NCBI RefSeq assembly: GCF_031624395.1 | Contig: NZ_JAMQON010000001.1 | Location: 1,240,001 to 1,304,000 of the forward strand | Direction of reading: 5' to 3' | Length of the DNA stretch: 64,000 bases | From: Halomicroarcula saliterrae | GTDB taxonomy: Archaea > Halobacteriota > Halobacteria > Halobacteriales > Haloarculaceae | Part shown: positions 7,981 to 16,639 of the stretch, one piece after another | Position numbering within the stretch: position 1 is the first letter of the stretch | Layout: each line of letters opens with the position of its first letter | The notes under the pieces: generated by a model | Databases searched by the model: none | The model's input: only the letters and a program-made list of their open reading frames with translations | What the model was told of the DNA's origin: nothing | Position numbers and translations under genes: made by a program

Positions 7981-8982
7981 TTACACCGAATCGAGGTCGA
8001 GGTCGACGGCGTACCAGTCGAGCACCAGCAGGAAGACGGCGCCGGCGACGGCCGCCCCGGCGAAGGTGGTCAGGACCTCCGTGGTGAAGCCGCCGGACGT
8101 CGCTTTCTGCGTCTCGACAATCGGCGCCCGCAACGCGCCGACGACCAGCGCGACGAGAAAGGCCATCGTCGCCGCCCGGTTCCGGTCCAGCGCGCGACGG
8201 ACCACGCGGGAGACGGTGAACAGGCCCACGAACCCCCCGGCGATGAACGTGACGACGACGAGCCCGTCGTCGAGCAGTTGTCCCGTCGACGCCCCGGTGA
8301 CGACGGCGAACAGCGCGTCGACGAACTGCCTGAGCGTGTCGGACATGTATTTGTACTGCCCGAGGATGATGAGCAGGAGCGAGCCGGAGACGCCGGGCAG
8401 TATCATCGCGCTGACGGCGACGGCCCCGGCGGCGAAAACCACCAGCAGGCTGTTGCTTTCGAGGAAGGATACCTCCCCCGATAGCAGGAACGCGACGGCG
8501 AACCCCACGACCCCGGCGGCGAGCTGAAAGCCCGAGTCGAACGAGAGTTCGCGCAACAGGACGACGGCGGAGACCGCGATGAGCCCGAAGAAGAAGCCAA
8601 AGAGCAGCGCCGGCGCGCTGTCGCTCAGCTCCGAGACCGCACGCGTGATAAGGACCACCGCGATACCGACGCCCGTCACGAGCGCGAGCCCGAACCAGCC
8701 GTCGACCTCGTCGAAGATACGGAGCGCCCCCCGGAAGTCGAACCCGCCGTCGAGCGGCGTCAACGACTTCAGGAGCGTCACGAGACGCTCCGGCGTGATG
8801 GCGTTTATCATCGCGATGAGCCGACCGTAGATGCCGGCGATGAGCGCTATCGTCCCGCCCGAAACCCCCGGCACGGCGTCGGCACTACCCATACAGATAC
8901 CGATGGCGAACGTCCGCGCCCACTCTCTGATGGGCGGGACAGAACCACTGAGTGTCGGTAGCTTCTCCGGCGACGTTGTCAT
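7981..8982 (-). CDS. DUF368 membrane protein, candidate polyprenyl-phosphate transporter
   Basis: 333 residues, about nine to ten membrane helices. The two inverted signature loops of DUF368 are visible: DAVPGVSGGT (residues 35-44) and ILPGVSGS (about residue 195). In bacteria, DUF368 proteins (PopT) recycle undecaprenyl phosphate across the cytoplasmic membrane. In an archaeon the equivalent cargo would be dolichyl phosphate used for S-layer and archaellin N-glycosylation; that is inference from the family. The gene is monocistronic, with a 70-base gap to its neighbour. Confidence 0.85.
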   Translation of the reverse strand: MTTSPEKLPTLSGSVPPIREWARTFAIGICMGSADAVPGVSGGTIALIAGIYGRLIAMINAITPERLVTLLKSLTPLDGGFDFRGALRIFDEVDGWFGLALVTGVGIAVVLITRAVSELSDSAPALLFGFFFGLIAVSAVVLLRELSFDSGFQLAAGVVGFAVAFLLSGEVSFLESNSLLVVFAAGAVAVSAMILPGVSGSLLLIILGQYKYMSDTLRQFVDALFAVVTGASTGQLLDDGLVVVTFIAGGFVGLFTVSRVVRRALDRNRAATMAFLVALVVGALRAPIVETQKATSGGFTTEVLTTFAGAAVAGAVFLLVLDWYAVDLDLDSV

Positions 8983-9055
8983 TGCCCCAAGCTACCGCCA
9001 TCGCTCTCAAATCTCTTGTGGAGTTTCCCGTCGCTTACGGCGGACGTCGAGAGCG

Positions 9056-9325
9056 CTAGCGACCGGGAGCAGACGTGTTCAAAGCGGGTCCCTCGACGAC
9101 GAGGACGCCGTTGTGGAGCGACGCGGTCCCGCCGCTATCGGGCAGTGCCACGTCGAACTCCGTCCGGACCATCGGCGTGTCGAGGGCGATGATAGCGGTG
9201 TCGTCGACGACCTCCGCGGTCACTGCCTCGTCGTTCACCGGGTGGAGGTCCACGGCGACCGTCCAGCCGTCGTCGTGGTCGGTGCGAGAGACGTGTAGTT
9301 CGGCGGCGTCGTGTGCGGTGTCCAT
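9056..9325 (-). CDS. Small Hsp20/CS-like beta-sandwich protein
   Basis: 89 residues from the ATG at 9325 (an upstream in-frame ATG at 9376 gives a less likely basic N-terminus). The pattern of strands (WTVAVDLHPV, AIIALDTPMV, TEFDVALPDSG, ASLHNGVLVVEGP) matches the alpha-crystallin/CS fold, in which a final LHNGVLVV strand is characteristic. No IxI tail is present, so oligomerising chaperone activity is uncertain. Length is close to small haloarchaeal Hsp20-related proteins. Confidence 0.6.
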   Translation of the reverse strand: MDTAHDAAELHVSRTDHDDGWTVAVDLHPVNDEAVTAEVVDDTAIIALDTPMVRTEFDVALPDSGGTASLHNGVLVVEGPALNTSAPGR

Positions 9326-9458
9326 CAGACAGACAGAGGTACGGGACCGAACCGCATAGCGTACCGGTTGGCCCATGACGAACCGAACGGGACGGGGGAC
9401 CGCCCCGGCCGCCGTGCCAGACTCCGGCCGACGCCGCTCACATATCGTCCTGTGTCCC

Positions 9459-10004
9459 CTACCGTCGACTCCAGAGCGGTGCCGACAGCCCCTCGGGCTG
9501 TTCGTCGGCGTCGGGCGCGGGAATCGGAGCGGGGACGGCGTAGGCGAGCGTGACTGCCGCCCCGCCGGCCAGTAGCAACACCGCGTTCGCCGTCGGCGAG
9601 CTGGCCCGAACGATGTCGAGCGAGTACACCGTTCCCAGCGCCGGAAACAGCGCCTGAACGCCCATCGGCGTGATGACGTCTCCGACGAGGTGGCTCACGA
9701 GGCTGCCGACGCCGATGAGATAGCCCACGAGGGCGTGCTCCGCCCCGAGCCCGTGTAAGCGACGGTTAGCCAGCAGGGCCAGCACCGGGACGAGGAGCCC
9801 GAAGACGGCAGCGAAGAGGAGCGTGTGTGTCACACCGCGGTGGACGAGCCCCGGCAACAGCTTGTCGATGTCCGGGAGCAGCGACAGGGAGACGGCGACA
9901 CAGAGACACTCCGCGCAGGCCTGTCCCCGCCCGGTCAGCCGGAACCAGCATGCAAGCGGCGCGAACAACAGCGCGGTAAGCCCCACGTGACCAGGCGGAT
10001 ACAT
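9459..10004 (-). CDS. YdjM-like (DUF457) membrane-bound metal-dependent hydrolase
   Basis: 181 residues with four to five membrane helices. The family signature is present: HVGLTALLFAPL at the N-terminus (His6), SLLPDIDKLLP (Asp pair), HRGVTHTLLFA and GSLVSHLVGDVITPMG, which together supply the His/Asp residues expected to hold a metal ion at the membrane face. The substrate of this family is unknown; E. coli YdjM is LexA-regulated. It is a single gene; about 220 bases of unassigned sequence lie upstream, up to the next gene's stop. Confidence 0.8.
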   Translation of the reverse strand: MYPPGHVGLTALLFAPLACWFRLTGRGQACAECLCVAVSLSLLPDIDKLLPGLVHRGVTHTLLFAAVFGLLVPVLALLANRRLHGLGAEHALVGYLIGVGSLVSHLVGDVITPMGVQALFPALGTVYSLDIVRASSPTANAVLLLAGGAAVTLAYAVPAPIPAPDADEQPEGLSAPLWSRR

Positions 10005-10225
10005 CGTCTTACTGGTTCGGAAATGGCGGGTTAACAGTTATTACCAGATGGATGCGGTTTCATCGTGCTCGGGGTGGCAGGCGTCCGACGGGACGCTGGC
10101 GAGTCCGTCAACGCAGCCAGCGGCTGGATGCCAGCGACGGCGACCTCGTCCGGGGTATGCACGCGTTACCGGACCTATCCCGAGTTCTGTCGGCATGTCG
10201 GCACGGGTATCGAGTGCGGGCGACG

Positions 10226-11542
10226 CTACTGCTGTGGCCCGAGATACCCCCACGCCTGAAGTCGGTCGCCGTCGCCGTTCAGCCAGCGTTCACCGATATC
10301 GTCCCGGTAGTAGCAGTTCGGAAGGGTGATATCGCCGACACGGCTGTACGCCTGCTCACGAGCGGCCTGCATCGTCTCGCCTTTCCCGGTAACGACCAAG
10401 GGCATCCCGCTCTCGCCGGCCGCTCGCCACTGTCCGTCGACGTTCTTCGCGTCCTCGATGTGAATCCCGTCACGACTGTCTGACTCGAACACGACAGCGG
10501 CGTTGCGCGAGTTCTCGGCGTACGTATTCTCGTCGTCGAACGGGAACGGTGGCAGGACGATCCGAACCGCAATCTGGTACCCCGGATGCACTCGCAGATT
10601 CGGGTCGTTCCCGTGTGCGAGGTCGTAGAAGAACTCCCCGGTCGGCGACTCGAACGACTCCGCTTGTAACGCGATCGTCGGGTAGCCAAACCGCGGCGTA
10701 AACTCCAAGGGATATATGCCGGTATCGTTGACGATGCAGTTCAGGTCGATACTGCCGACGTAGCCCTCCTCGGCGAGCCACCCCTCCAGTTTGCCGAGCG
10801 TCTCCTGAAACAGGTGATTCCGGTTCGCCCAGAACATCGAGGTCCCCATCTCACCTGTCGACGGGCCGACGTTTCCCGGAAACAGTTTCTTGTGCTCGAA
10901 GTTGAAATTGACCCGGTCGATAAACGCCTCGCCGTCGAAGAACCCGCAGATAGCGACTTCCACACCGTCGACTTTCCGTTGCAGCTGGAAGCCTTTCATT
11001 CGATGGCCCCACGCCTTCTTGTACGCCGCTAGCACGTCGACGACGTCGCTCCCGTCGTCTTCGCTCCCGACGTAGAGCAGCCGTTTGACGTTCTGAACTT
11101 CCCCGAGCGGTTTGATAACGTACGCTGCGGGGTTCTGCCGGACGAACTCGATGCCCGCATCGAAGCTGTGGAACACTTCGTGGTCGATGGTGTTCACGCC
11201 GTGGTCTTCGAGGACCTCCATCGCGTATCCGCGGTCTTCTTCGAGTCGGTCGGTGGCCGGCGTTCCGCCGACGACGGCCTTCCCGTCGGCGCGCAGGTCC
11301 GCCGCGAGCTGGCCCGTCCCCACGTCGGACCCGACCCAGATGTCGTCGAAGACGATCACGTCGGCCCACCCGACCTCGGCGCGCCAGTCGTCGGTCTTCG
11401 GAACGAACCCGTCGCCGATTTCCCGGTCTGACTCGGCCTCGATGTAGTAGCGCACGTCGTGGCCCTCACGGGACACCTGCCACGCGAGGTCCGTGATGAG
11501 TGCCGCGTCGGCCGAGACAAACAGGAAATTACGAGCTGCCAT
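10226..11542 (-). CDS. PurD-like ATP-grasp ligase (diverged GARS paralogue)
   Basis: 438 residues, the length of phosphoribosylamine-glycine ligase (GARS, PurD). The ATP-grasp core is recognisable: AAYVIKPLGEVQNVK, FQLQRKVDGVEVAICGFFDG, and a metal-binding LEFTPRFGYPT. In true PurD this last motif is normally EFNxRFGDPE, and the N-terminal glycine-rich loop is replaced by NFLFVSADAALITDLAW. The C-terminal AIRC-like domain (about residues 330-430) is retained. I infer an amine- or amino-acid-ligating ATP-grasp enzyme with a changed substrate, although participation in purine synthesis cannot be excluded. Monocistronic. Confidence 0.75.
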   Translation of the reverse strand: MAARNFLFVSADAALITDLAWQVSREGHDVRYYIEAESDREIGDGFVPKTDDWRAEVGWADVIVFDDIWVGSDVGTGQLAADLRADGKAVVGGTPATDRLEEDRGYAMEVLEDHGVNTIDHEVFHSFDAGIEFVRQNPAAYVIKPLGEVQNVKRLLYVGSEDDGSDVVDVLAAYKKAWGHRMKGFQLQRKVDGVEVAICGFFDGEAFIDRVNFNFEHKKLFPGNVGPSTGEMGTSMFWANRNHLFQETLGKLEGWLAEEGYVGSIDLNCIVNDTGIYPLEFTPRFGYPTIALQAESFESPTGEFFYDLAHGNDPNLRVHPGYQIAVRIVLPPFPFDDENTYAENSRNAAVVFESDSRDGIHIEDAKNVDGQWRAAGESGMPLVVTGKGETMQAAREQAYSRVGDITLPNCYYRDDIGERWLNGDGDRLQAWGYLGPQQ

Positions 11543-11680
11543 GCCTGTCTCTCTCGGCGGAGTGACTTCAGTGTGGGTAGCAGTCGGCCGGAAGTGGCGG
11601 CCGACTGGCAGATATCACAGACAGCCGCAGGATTCTCCACCAGAGGAACTGTTTTATCGTTCATCGCGGAAGAGTCGATT

Positions 11681-11953
11681 ATGACACGTGAAGAACTCGC
11701 GACAGCCAGCGACCTGCTCGAATCGGCCGCAAGCGACGCCGACGACGCGGACGCGGCCGACCGGCTCGGCGACCTGGCGGCCCAGCTCGAAACGCTCTCG
11801 ACGGCCGACCGCGGCCCGGACCACGGGCGGCTCGCCCGAATCCAGTCGGCCCTGCACGACCTCGAGGGCGGCGACGGCGAAGACGTCGCCGAGACGCTCT
11901 CGGAAGCCAACGACGCCATCAACGAGTACCGCTCGGACCTCGAAGGCGTCTGA
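11681..11953 (+). CDS. Small helical haloarchaeal protein
   Basis: 90 residues, very acidic and almost fully helical: two antiparallel helices are suggested (residues 2-35 and 45-88) with a conserved-looking turn TADRGPDHGRLARI between them. The family is widespread in haloarchaea but without assigned function as far as I can tell. TATA-like GTTTTATCG at 11650-11658 lies about 26 bases before the ATG, supporting leaderless initiation at 11681. It is divergent from the PurD-like gene and convergent with the YihY-like gene. Confidence 0.75.
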   Translation: MTREELATASDLLESAASDADDADAADRLGDLAAQLETLSTADRGPDHGRLARIQSALHDLEGGDGEDVAETLSEANDAINEYRSDLEGV

Positions 11954-11956
11954 GTC

Positions 11957-13087
11957 TCAGTCGTCGCTCCGGGTGTCGTTCGTGACCGCCTCGTCCGCTC
12001 GCTCGGCGCTCTCGGCGTCCGTGCGAGCCGCGAAGTGTTCGACCAGTTCGTCGTCCGAGACCTCCCATCGGAGCGTGACCAGCCACTGGTTCGTCTCGCC
12101 CTCCGTCGTCGACTGCTCGACGATTTCGACGTCGCCGTCGGGCTTCGGTCGGTCGCCGACCAGCTCCGTCCGCCGGTGGGTGCCCCGTTCGGCCAGTAGC
12201 TCGGTCCGCAGGTCCGCGAGGTAGGCGACTAGCCCGGCGAGGTCGAACGACTCAGTCCGTTCGGTGGCGAAGTGGGCCTCCGTTCGACCGACGCCACCGG
12301 GGCCGCCCATCGAGTGGTGGCCGATGACCGCGTTGACCACCGCACCGAGCAAGAGCACGAGCGCGGAGAAGTAGAGGTAGGTGACGACGACGATGACACC
12401 GCCGAAGAAGTTGCCGGTGCTCGGGTCCGCGACCGAGAGATAGAGCTGGAAGAGCCCCTGCAGCGCCCCCCAGCCGACGGCGGCGACGACCACGCCGGGC
12501 AACACGTCCCGGTAGCCCAGGTCCGAGTCCGGGAACACGTAGTATATCGGGTAGAACGCGACCACGAGCCCGGCAAGCAGCGCGACCGGCGTCAGCCACT
12601 GGCTGTAGGGAATCCGCGCCGTCAGCCCGCCCAGCACGACGCTGGAGCCGACCATCGCAAGGAGCGCGAGGGCGAGGGCGACGAAGACGATCATCCCGTC
12701 TCGGAGCTTGTCCACGAGCGAGTTCGTGTCGACGGTCTCGTATATCTCCGAGAACGCCGTGTCCAGCCCCCGGAATATCTTGAGCGTCCCCCAGACGAGC
12801 ACGAGGAGGCCGATGACGGAGGCTCCGGCACCGTTGGTCTCCCCCTGTAACAGCTGTGTCACGACCTCGGCGATCGGACCCGGGAGCCACGCGACGGCGC
12901 TGCTGAGGAGCTGGTTCTCCAGTCCGATACCGATGGTCGAGAAGACGAGAAAGAGGAGCAGTAACATCGGTGCAAGCGAGATGAAGGCGTGGTAGGCGAG
13001 TGCGGCGGCCATGAAGGAGACGTTCTTCTCGGAGAAGTCCGAGGCGATTCGCTTGCCGAAGTCGATAGCGCCGGACTGTGTGACCAT
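11957..13087 (-). CDS. YihY/BrkB-family inner membrane protein
   Basis: 376 residues. Six membrane helices occupy about residues 30-285; the family hallmark ALAYHAFISLAPMLLL is at residues 28-43, and GLDTAFSEIYE and the late TYLYFSALVLLLGAVVNA segments follow. A charged cytoplasmic tail of about 90 residues (FATERTESFDL onward) ends the protein. YihY/BrkB proteins are broadly conserved but of unknown function; the ribonuclease BN label is a historical error. Start at 13087 chosen because upstream sequence is Arg-rich out-of-family. Confidence 0.82.
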   Translation of the reverse strand: MVTQSGAIDFGKRIASDFSEKNVSFMAAALAYHAFISLAPMLLLLFLVFSTIGIGLENQLLSSAVAWLPGPIAEVVTQLLQGETNGAGASVIGLLVLVWGTLKIFRGLDTAFSEIYETVDTNSLVDKLRDGMIVFVALALALLAMVGSSVVLGGLTARIPYSQWLTPVALLAGLVVAFYPIYYVFPDSDLGYRDVLPGVVVAAVGWGALQGLFQLYLSVADPSTGNFFGGVIVVVTYLYFSALVLLLGAVVNAVIGHHSMGGPGGVGRTEAHFATERTESFDLAGLVAYLADLRTELLAERGTHRRTELVGDRPKPDGDVEIVEQSTTEGETNQWLVTLRWEVSDDELVEHFAARTDAESAERADEAVTNDTRSDD

Positions 13088-13193
13088 GGCCGAACTAGTT
13101 GGCCGATTGAAATGAGTGTGTGATGCGGGTTTGTCTTCGGTCGGTTTCGGGATACCAGCGACTACGTACCACGCCTCGCGGCGCTCGTGGCTC

Positions 13194-14426
13194 TCAGGCT
13201 CCGTCCAGCTCGTCGGCCAGCAGCGGTACGAATGTGCCGATGTCGGTGACCATCCCCACGGCCTGTGCGCTCCCGCGGTCCAGCAGTTGCGTGACCGTCG
13301 CGGGGTTGATATCGACACAGACGACCCGGGTCGTCGACGGGAGGCAGTTGCCGACGGCGACGGAGTGCAACAGCGTCGAGAGCATCAGGACCATATCGGC
13401 CTCGTGAGCCTGCTCGCGGATGGCGTCCTGAGCCTCGACGGCGTCTGTAATCGTGTCCGGGAGGGGCCCGTCGTCGCGTATCGACCCCGCGAGGACGAAC
13501 GGGCGGTCGTTGACGACACACTCGTACATCACGCCGGAGTCGATGGTCCCCGACTCGACGGCGGCCTCGATGCCGCCCTCGCGGATGACCTCGCTGATGG
13601 CGTAGATGTGGTGTTTGTGGCCGTGGCGGGCGTGGTCCAGCGTCTCCGTGTCGACGCCCAGCGAGGTGCCGTAGAGGTCCCGCTCGATGTCGTGGACGGC
13701 GAATCCGTTGCCGGCAGAGAGCATGTCGACGTGACCCTCCCGCACCAGGCGCGCGAGGTCCTCGCGCGCCCCGGAGTGGATGAGCGCCGGGCCACAGACC
13801 GCGAGTATCTCGCCGCCCTCGGCTTTCGTCTCCCGCATCGCCGCGGCTATCTTCCGAATAGTCGATTCCGAGGGCCGTTCCGAGGAGACGCCCCCTTCCA
13901 TGAACCCGAACGCGCCACCCGAGTCGCGGGGTCGTTCCGGCGGTTCGACCCGGATACCGGTGTCGCCAGTGACGATTCGGTCGCCGGCCTCGACCGCGTT
14001 GAGGACTTTCGTGTAGGCCCGGGGCGACCCGTCCGCGCTCCGGCCGACGACAATCGCACAGTCCATCTCCATCCGTTCGACGGCGAGCCACTCGTCCTCG
14101 TAGCGGACGAAGGTAGGGTGGTTCGTCGTCGAGTAGAACCCGTGTGGAACCACCTGGTCGGCCGGGGCAGGCTGGAGCGTCGCGTCCGTCGGGTCCGCCG
14201 GGTTCGCGCCGTTCTGGTGGAGTTCGTGGATAATCGACTGCAGCGTGGCCTCGTCGTCGGCCTCGACGAGCAACCGGGCGTAGGACGCCTCGTCCTTGTG
14301 GCGGCCGATGTCGAACGCCTCGACGGCGAACTCCCCGCCCATGTCCATGATGATGCTGAACGCGGTGCCCATCATCCCGGAGTCGATGATGTGGCCCTCC
14401 AGTTCGACCTCACGAGAGACCGTCAT
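13194..14426 (-). CDS. TIGR00300-family ornithine cyclodeaminase (nickel-pincer cofactor type)
   Basis: 410 residues. Matches the archaeal LOR/SDH-domain family (TIGR00300), whose methanogen member deaminates ornithine to proline and is now grouped with nickel-pincer-nucleotide enzymes. Visible segments: the N-terminal beta domain EVELEGHIIDSGMM, a central HSGAREDLARLV, and a C-terminal Rossmann-like STLLHSVAVGNCLPS plus CVDINPATVTQL. The reaction would feed proline from arginine/ornithine. Cofactor dependence is taken from the family name, not from residues I can verify. Start at 14426 with TATA-like sequence just upstream. Confidence 0.78.
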   Translation of the reverse strand: MTVSREVELEGHIIDSGMMGTAFSIIMDMGGEFAVEAFDIGRHKDEASYARLLVEADDEATLQSIIHELHQNGANPADPTDATLQPAPADQVVPHGFYSTTNHPTFVRYEDEWLAVERMEMDCAIVVGRSADGSPRAYTKVLNAVEAGDRIVTGDTGIRVEPPERPRDSGGAFGFMEGGVSSERPSESTIRKIAAAMRETKAEGGEILAVCGPALIHSGAREDLARLVREGHVDMLSAGNGFAVHDIERDLYGTSLGVDTETLDHARHGHKHHIYAISEVIREGGIEAAVESGTIDSGVMYECVVNDRPFVLAGSIRDDGPLPDTITDAVEAQDAIREQAHEADMVLMLSTLLHSVAVGNCLPSTTRVVCVDINPATVTQLLDRGSAQAVGMVTDIGTFVPLLADELDGA

Positions 14427-14507
14427 GCAAATACTTGGTAACATGAAACAAAGACCGTTGGGGTATGGACCCGTGTACAGATACGTCTCCACCGAGTAGG
14501 GCGGGCA

Positions 14508-15431
14508 ATGACCCGACGCGGGCACGAGAACGACGGCTATCGGCGGTTGTTCGACGGCGACGGGCTCTCCTTCGGTGTCGGGCTGCCCCTCACCGGCGTC
14601 CGGGAGTCGACGCCGGCGGTCGACGCGGAGGTCCGGCTGTCGAAACACGCCGAATCGGTCGGGTTCGACGGGCTCTGGGCCCGGGACGTCCCGACGTACT
14701 GGCCCCGGTTCGGGGACGCCGGCGGGGCCTTCGACACCTGGCCGCTGCTCTCGCACCTGGCGGCACACACCGACGACATCGCGCTGGGCACGTCGAGCGT
14801 CGTCCTGCCGCTGCGCCATCCGATTCACGTCGCGAAATCGGCCGCGACCGTCGACCGGCTCTCTGACGGCCGGCTCGTGGTCGGGGTCGCCTCCGGAGAC
14901 AGAGACCCCGAGTACCCCGCCTTCGGCGTCGACTCCGACGAGCGGGGCCGGCTGGTCCGCGAGAGCGTGTCGGCGCTGCGGGCCATCTGGCGCGAGGAGT
15001 ACCCCGAAATCGAGGGGTCGTGGGGCCGACTCGACGGCGAGCTGGACGTGCTCCCGAAACCCACGACCGAGACGCTGCCACTCCTGCCGACCGGGAACGC
15101 CCGGCAGTCGACCGAGTGGCTCGCCGAACACGGTGACGGCTGGATTTTCTACCACCTCCCGGAGAAGACGCTGCGGTCCTACCTCGACGACTGGCGCGAG
15201 CGAACGAGCCACGAGCCCTTCGTCATGGTCGTGCGTGTCGACCTCGCCGACGACCCGACGGCCGACCCCGAACCGCTTCATCAGGGGTACCGCGCCGGTG
15301 TCGAGTGGTTCCGGGACTACTTCCGCCGGCTCGAATCGCACGGGCTCGACCACGTCATCGTCGGACTCGACGCCGCAGAGCCCCGGCGGGCGCTGACGGC
15401 CTTCGCCACCGACGTCATCGACGAGCTGTGA
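14508..15431 (+). CDS. LLM-class flavin-dependent oxidoreductase
   Basis: 307 residues; luciferase-like monooxygenase TIM barrel. Features of the class are LSFGVGLPLTG at the N-terminus, the conserved TSSVVLPLRHPIHVAKSAATVDRLSDGR block (positions about 95-122) and a phosphate-contact region LLPTGNARQSTEWLAEHGDG. Such enzymes use FMN or F420; haloarchaea make F420, so either is possible. The substrate is unknown. It is divergent from the ornithine cyclodeaminase gene with an 81-base intergenic region. Confidence 0.85.
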   Translation: MTRRGHENDGYRRLFDGDGLSFGVGLPLTGVRESTPAVDAEVRLSKHAESVGFDGLWARDVPTYWPRFGDAGGAFDTWPLLSHLAAHTDDIALGTSSVVLPLRHPIHVAKSAATVDRLSDGRLVVGVASGDRDPEYPAFGVDSDERGRLVRESVSALRAIWREEYPEIEGSWGRLDGELDVLPKPTTETLPLLPTGNARQSTEWLAEHGDGWIFYHLPEKTLRSYLDDWRERTSHEPFVMVVRVDLADDPTADPEPLHQGYRAGVEWFRDYFRRLESHGLDHVIVGLDAAEPRRALTAFATDVIDEL

Positions 15432-15441
15432 GCGCGCTGGC

Positions 15442-15834
15442 TCACTGGCCGCCGCCGTCGACACGACGGTCGACGGCCCACGACAGCGACGGGTCGTCCG
15501 CACAAAGCCGCTCGTAAAACCGCCTGAGTCCAGCTTCGTCCGTCGTCGGTAGGACGTGCAACCGAACGGTCCCGTCCCGCACCGCGACGCGGAACACGTC
15601 GGCGGTGTCCTCGTCGCGAACCAGCCACAGCGGCATCGGCAGGTCGTGGAAGTCGCCGTAGCGGTACGGGCCGGCCGCGAGGATGTCGGTCACGACTGTC
15701 GCCAACTCCGGCTCCGTCCGCTCGGCGTCGGGTATCAGCTCGAACTCCGTACCGCCCTCGTACTCGACTCCGCTGCCGTGTGGGAACCGGCGCGTCGGCC
15801 GGGCCGGTATCGAGAACGAGGGGTCGCTCGTCAT
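15442..15834 (-). CDS. Hypothetical haloarchaeal protein
   Basis: 130 residues from ATG 15834 (ATG 15864 is in frame but adds GRIGPRTQ, unlike the acidic body). No signal or membrane segment. Predicted alpha/beta: GDFHDLPMPLWLVRDEDTAD and TVRLHVLPTTDEAGLRRFYE. The final third resembles a small ligand-binding or regulatory domain but no family is recognised. It converges with the LLM gene (10 bases) and lies head-to-head with the SRAP gene, about 90 bases apart. Confidence 0.65.
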   Translation of the reverse strand: MTSDPSFSIPARPTRRFPHGSGVEYEGGTEFELIPDAERTEPELATVVTDILAAGPYRYGDFHDLPMPLWLVRDEDTADVFRVAVRDGTVRLHVLPTTDEAGLRRFYERLCADDPSLSWAVDRRVDGGGQ

Positions 15835-15925
15835 CTGCGTTCGTGGGCCGATACGTCCGGACACCGTTTAAAGCCGCGGGCGGCGACGCCGAGAGCTTTT
15901 GCCCGCCGGGCTCCTGTCGGGGAGT

Positions 15926-16633
15926 ATGTGTGGTCGCTACAGCCTCTTCGCGCCGCCCGGGGAGATCGAGGCCCGCTTCGACGCGACGTTCGATTTCGAC
16001 TTCGAGGCCCGCTACAACGCCGCGCCCAGCCAGTCCCTGCCGGTCATCACCGACGGTGACCCGGACACCATCCAGCGCATGGAGTGGGGACTGATTCCGT
16101 CGTTCGCCGACGACAGGACGGACCACGGCTACATCAACGCCCGCGCCGAGACGCTGGGTCAGAAGCGCTCGTTCGCCGACGCCTACGACTCCCGCAGATG
16201 TCTCGTGCCGGCCGACGGGATGTACGAGTGGGTCGAGGAGGGCGCGGGCAAACAGCCCTACCGCGTGGCATTGCCCGACGACGAACTCTTCGCGATGGCC
16301 GGGCTCTACGAGCGATGGGAGCCGCCACAGCGCCAGACCGGGCTCGGGGAGTTCGGCGAGAGCGCGGGCGACGACAGCGGCGGACAGGACGAGGTCGTCG
16401 AGACGTTCACCATCGTCACCACCGAGCCAAACGACACCGTCGGGGACCTCCATCACCGGATGGCCGTTATTCTCGACCCCGAGGAGGAGTCGATGTGGCT
16501 GACCGGCGACAGGGACACGGTCGAAGGGCTTCTCGACCCCTACGGCGGCCCGATGCGAACCTACCCCGTCTCGACGGCCGTCAACAGCCCCAGTAACGAC
16601 TCGCCGGGGATTATAGAAGAGATAGAGCTGTAG
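15926..16633 (+). CDS. SRAP/HMCES-type abasic-site DNA-protein crosslink protein
   Basis: 235 residues, SOS-response-associated peptidase (SRAP, YedK/HMCES) family. The catalytic Cys2 (MCGRYSLF) becomes N-terminal after Met removal; INARAET (near residue 72), VPADGMYEW (near 104) and LHHRMAVIL (near 180) supply the Asn, Glu and His of the active site. The family covalently caps abasic sites in single-stranded DNA. An unusual acidic insert of roughly 25 residues (GEFGESAGDDSGGQDE) sits between the strands at about residues 140-160, probably a haloadaptive loop. The ATG at 15926 is dictated by Cys2. Confidence 0.92.
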   Translation: MCGRYSLFAPPGEIEARFDATFDFDFEARYNAAPSQSLPVITDGDPDTIQRMEWGLIPSFADDRTDHGYINARAETLGQKRSFADAYDSRRCLVPADGMYEWVEEGAGKQPYRVALPDDELFAMAGLYERWEPPQRQTGLGEFGESAGDDSGGQDEVVETFTIVTTEPNDTVGDLHHRMAVILDPEEESMWLTGDRDTVEGLLDPYGGPMRTYPVSTAVNSPSNDSPGIIEEIEL

Positions 16634-16639
16634 CGTCGC

